From the NCBI RefSeq assembly GCF_036370855.1, contig NC_088112.1, positions 15,616,469 to 15,680,468 of the forward strand: a stretch of DNA of 64,000 nt, given 5' to 3'. Position 1 is the stretch's first letter. Every line of letters starts with the position of its first letter. A model generated the notes under the pieces. The model made no database searches. It saw nothing but the letters and a program-made list of their open reading frames with translations, and was not told the DNA's origin. Below, in pieces: positions 60,628 to 64,000 of the stretch. Origin of the DNA: Dromaius novaehollandiae. Its lineage: Eukaryota > Chordata > Aves > Casuariiformes > Dromaiidae. A program made the translations under genes and the position numbers.

Positions 60628-61534
60628 AAAAATAAAACAGAAGTGCAGATTCCAGACTGCTGGGTGGTCCGTGTTTAAAAAAAAGGAGGAGAAAGAATAA
60701 AAGCTACCACTGTAAAGACTACTATTCCCCTTCAAAGCAAAGGCCACATAAAACTGTGTTGCTCAGTTTGGTTTTTACTTCATGCCACCTGTAAACACAA
60801 GACTGGATATTCAGTTTCCGGGAAGAAATGAAGCCACTTTTACATCCAGAGTAAAAGAAAGGCCCTCCTCTGCCTGGATTACACTTATCCAGGAAAAGGT
60901 AGCTGGGGGAAGGCTTCCTCTTCTCATTTGCTCATTCCATTAGAAAGGTCGTATGTGAACAAAAGAGCTTTCAATAAAAGCACAACACATTTCTTGATGT
61001 TATTTCTGCCCTCTGTCTCTCAAGTCTGCTATGGGGACTAACACTTTCCATTCCTCACCAACAGATACATCACCTTTTTGGCACCATGGATGGAATTTCT
61101 TCCTAATGTATAACTTTGCCTTATACAAAAGTCGATTGTCTAATTATGCAATTCCAACAGAATTCCAAAAAGTGCCACAAGACAGCTTAACTCTTCACAA
61201 TCTTCTAGCTAGTTTGTACAACACTGCCACAGGAACCCCTCAGATAACAGACCGTTAACCTTATTCAGATCCGATAGTGTATCTCATATAAGGCATTTCA
61301 ACCTCTCTCTCTGGGGGAGAGAATTGAAATCCAAGCCCTGATTCCACTGATTTTTGACTCTCAGAGCTCTGAAATGCATGGAGATTTCTCTGATTTGTTG
61401 AAGAGGTCTTCACTGAACAGCCTGATTAGAGAAAAATTTACTGATTCAATCAAACAGAAAAGAAAAAAAAACAGGTAGTGACAGATTTCTTGATCTTTGC
61501 TCCTGTCCTTAGAGACTAGGGTAGAGTTTTGCTG

Positions 61535-61642
61535 CTACTGCATTTTTCCCAACTGGATCTTCTTCCAGGCTTCCGACGCCGTGAAAATGCAGGAGTCAAG
61601 GATCCCAGCTACAGTGAAGGTTCCTCCGATGATGGCACATAT
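61535..61642 (-). CDS. ERGIC1: ERGIC1 last coding exon (partial gene)
   Basis: ERGIC1 (ERGIC-32) is a two-span membrane protein of the ER-Golgi intermediate compartment, related to Erv41/Erv46 cargo receptors. Only the final coding exon lies in the window. It follows an AAATTTCAG acceptor in phase 0 and encodes ICAIIGGTFTVAGILDSCIF and TASEAWKKIQLGKMQ, then TAG at 61537-61535. This is the C-terminal membrane helix and cytosolic tail. The human protein ends KMH instead of KMQ. The remaining exons must lie above 64000, which agrees with the large size of this gene elsewhere. Confidence 0.93.
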   Translation of the reverse strand: MCAIIGGTFTVAGILDSCIFTASEAWKKIQLGKMQ

Positions 61643-64000
61643 CTGAAATTTACAGAAGGAGGAAACAAATTTGTCACAGATGAGACAGACTGTTACACAG
61701 CTTGAAACCAAGAGGAAAGATAATGCCTACTGCTAGGATTGAGCAACAGTACTGGGGGAACTGAGTAACAGTGCTGAGGAGGTAATTACATGACAACCAC
61801 ATTCAGGAAAACTCTTCCCTGTACAGTAGGACACCTTAGTGCTACCCTGAGCCCATTGCTTCCCCCTCCACCTTAGGATGGTGTCACTACGCTACTCTCC
61901 CAGCTGCTCCAAGATGACGCTAAATTCACTCCTCTACACTTGCCAGAGGGAACAGGGCTGCTGCTTCAAGGATGGGAAGGGTTGTGGCAGAGCAAGCCTT
62001 CTGCTCCTGCACCTGGCAAATTCATTTGCTGTCGGGGAAAGGCAGCTCCTCCTAGCTGCAGCCCAGCTTCAACTGAGCAAACAGCGCAGTGTTTTGTTAC
62101 TCGAGCAACTTTTTCCTCATTTGTGTGTGTGTGGGGGGAGAGGAGGTGACAGGCTGCGTAGAAAACCACACCGGCTGAAGCACTCTGTTTAGGTGATTGT
62201 AGCAAAAGCTTCTTACCCTCAAAAGCTCCACGGACACAATGCCAAAGAGTGAGAAAGATCTGCCCTATCGTAATCCCAGCTCCTAAGAGTCTCCAGCACA
62301 AATGCCCTTTCTTTTGGGGCTAAATTCCACCTACTAAAGCCTTCTAAAAGCTTCGTGCTGCTCATGTCTTCCTACTACTGTTTTCTGTTATAAATATCAC
62401 AGCCTTGTAGTCTTTTCCCCATTTCACAGCATACAGCATTTGCAAACAGGCAAAAGACACTTAAAAAGTATGTTAAGGACAGTGACTAACTGAGAAGCGT
62501 AGCTACCAGTGACACCTACAGCTAAGTCTGTCTAACACTTTCCATTACAAGGACTATGTTCAGCTGCTTACAAAAGCACTGCCAACCTTTAACTGCTTGT
62601 GGGCTGAAGTTTTCCATGCAAGATGTCTCGGGTAGAATTATTTAAACATCAGCAAAAACACGTAATCATGTGCTAGAACAAAGTTAGGGAAAAATTTAAT
62701 CTCTTAATTAGCAGAACAGCTCACTTTGGTTCTCAAGCACTAGAAAAACACAAAAGTATCCTGGCAGGTCAAATCAGAGGTACCTTGGCTTGGAGCACCC
62801 AGAATGAGGGGGCAACAGTTTTGGACTTTGCATCTATGAAACGGCGACAATACCTACCTTACCTCCCAGGGAAACCGTGGAGGAAAACGCCCCTGAAGCG
62901 TTCAGGGCTACGACAACGGCCGTCCTGGAGGCCCCATGGAAACGCACAATCCTGTACTCAGGACTGGGTTAATACAAACCACACGACTGCAGCAAGGTGG
63001 TAGTCACATACTGTACGAGGACGGGAGGACACGGCTCTGCGGCTCCACCCTGGGCACTAAGCAAGGCTGGGCTCATATGGAAAGTATGATCCGCGATCGT
63101 GTAACCAAATAACGTTTAGCAGCCAAGCTACGACTACACAGGACCTGGCATTTCCTAACTCCCCCATTTTTGACTTCGTAACTATGATGCTCTTTTAACG
63201 TAGTCTTTTACATGTCATTCACTGTGTCAGATTAGGTGGCTCTGAAAATAAGGGACAAGGGGGTGGTGAGGAGGGGACAAGGCGCAGAGCTTATCTCCTG
63301 CGAAGGGCCTGCCCAGGAAAAAGGGGGATTTTGGCGTGAGCTAGAAGCCACGAGAGGGAGGGGAACTCAAAACTAGCAAGCCAAGGTAGCAGGGGATCAG
63401 GGGACTGCAGTACAGCTAGCGCAGAAGGGAACCAGCGCCACACCAGACTTGCTGTGCCCCGTCTCTTCTCTCAACCAACACTAAACCCCATGGGCAAAGT
63501 TACAGAGAAAAGAGTAGCACAGGAGCAGCAGCACCAGGTTCGGCAGGCAGTTAGCAGTGGCAAAAGAACAAATAGCTCGTTACTGGCGAGGGAAGGCAGT
63601 AAAAAATCAACCACTCATTTACACGCGTGTTTATAAGTGGGATATTTGTGTTCACGGAGCGCAGTGGAAGGAACAGATGCAACAGAGATAGCAAGGCAAG
63701 GCAAACCTAGCCGTTGCAGGACAGTTGGCGTTTCAGCCAACGATAACTTCAGAAACCAGAGCACCTGCCTGAGGCAAATTTGTATTTTTAGGGAGCAAGT
63801 CCAGCTCCTGCCCTCTGTGCCCTCCATCCCCACTCCACTATCCCTCAGCGCATGACACAGGGTGACTTTTCAGGGAAAATGACAGCAACGGAGCTGGGTT
63901 ATTTCAGTCCACAGCAGCTCAGCTGACAGGAGATTTTACACCGCAAACAACAGAAAACCGTCCAACACTAAGATTTTGCATCATATGGTAGGAAAATCTG
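61643..64000 (-). other. ERGIC1: ERGIC1 last intron (partial)
   Basis: About 2.4 kb upstream of the last exon. I searched for the penultimate exon (a segment like YTERRQPLYRF in human) and did not find it, so the intron continues past the window end. Small open frames here are unsupported. Confidence 0.7.

Larger units (their letters stand above)
57765..61534 (-). other. ERGIC1: ERGIC1 3' UTR (maximum extent)
   Basis: Non-coding sequence after the ERGIC1 stop codon. The lower limit depends on the poly(A) signal chosen; a shorter UTR ending near 58.9-59.1 kb is equally possible. It contains a GT17/C16 repeat and an (AAT)7 repeat. No independent gene was recognised. Confidence 0.4.

Noticed and set aside
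61088-61110. AATTTCTTCCTAAT, similar to a piece of the avian CR1 3' region
   Set aside because: The match is only about 14 bases with no flanking CR1 similarity and no terminal octamer repeat.
61643-64000. Search for another ERGIC1 exon
   Set aside because: No segment matching the conserved residues upstream of the last exon was found, and the open frames here lack suitable splice sites.

Overview
The window is vertebrate nuclear DNA and most likely avian. The coding exons have intact GT-AG splice sites and are separated by short introns. Intergenic gaps are about 1-2 kb, there is almost no recognisable interspersed repeat, and sharp CpG islands lie at the promoters. The species cannot be fixed from the sequence alone.

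Five genes were recognised, all on the minus strand and arranged head to tail. From high to low coordinate they are ERGIC1 (last coding exon only, 61535-61642), RPL26L1/RPL26 (52892-56091, complete), ATP6V0E1 (43799-51226, complete, with a spliced 3' UTR ending near 40.68 kb), CREBRF (17456-28820, complete, with a 5.7-kb 3' UTR and CpG-island promoters at 36-38.6 kb) and BNIP1/SEC20 (5996-10456, complete). This is the gene order of human 5q35.1, in a much more compact form. I rebuilt every coding exon from splice sites and reading phase. The four complete genes give uninterrupted proteins of 145, 81, 638 and 230 residues, each close to the length of its human counterpart.

Layout: 1-5.5 kb intergenic, apart from a possible exon edge at the very start; 5.5-10.5 kb BNIP1; 10.5-11.7 kb BNIP1 CpG promoter and spacer; 11.7-17.5 kb CREBRF 3' UTR; 17.5-28.8 kb CREBRF coding exons; 28.8-36 kb large 5' intron; 36-38.65 kb two GC-rich promoter islands; 38.7-40.7 kb spacer; 40.7-51.3 kb ATP6V0E1; 51.3-52.85 kb spacer; 52.85-56.7 kb RPL26L1; 56.7-57.8 kb spacer; 57.8-64 kb 3' part of ERGIC1.

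The genes are unrelated housekeeping or stress genes of the secretory and endolysosomal system (BNIP1, an ER SNARE; ERGIC1, a cargo-receptor-related protein; ATP6V0E1, a V-ATPase subunit; CREBRF, a regulator of the ER-stress factor CREB3) plus a ribosomal protein. No operon-like or novel multi-gene system, no virus-derived element, no CRISPR array and no clear transposon was found. The points of most interest are regulatory: palindromic E-box and CCAAT elements in the CREBRF promoter, a Pumilio-site cluster in its 3' UTR, a Z-DNA/UG repeat abutting a CREBRF 5' splice site, a 3'-UTR intron in ATP6V0E1 placed just inside the NMD limit, and an RPL26L1-position gene whose protein looks like RPL26.
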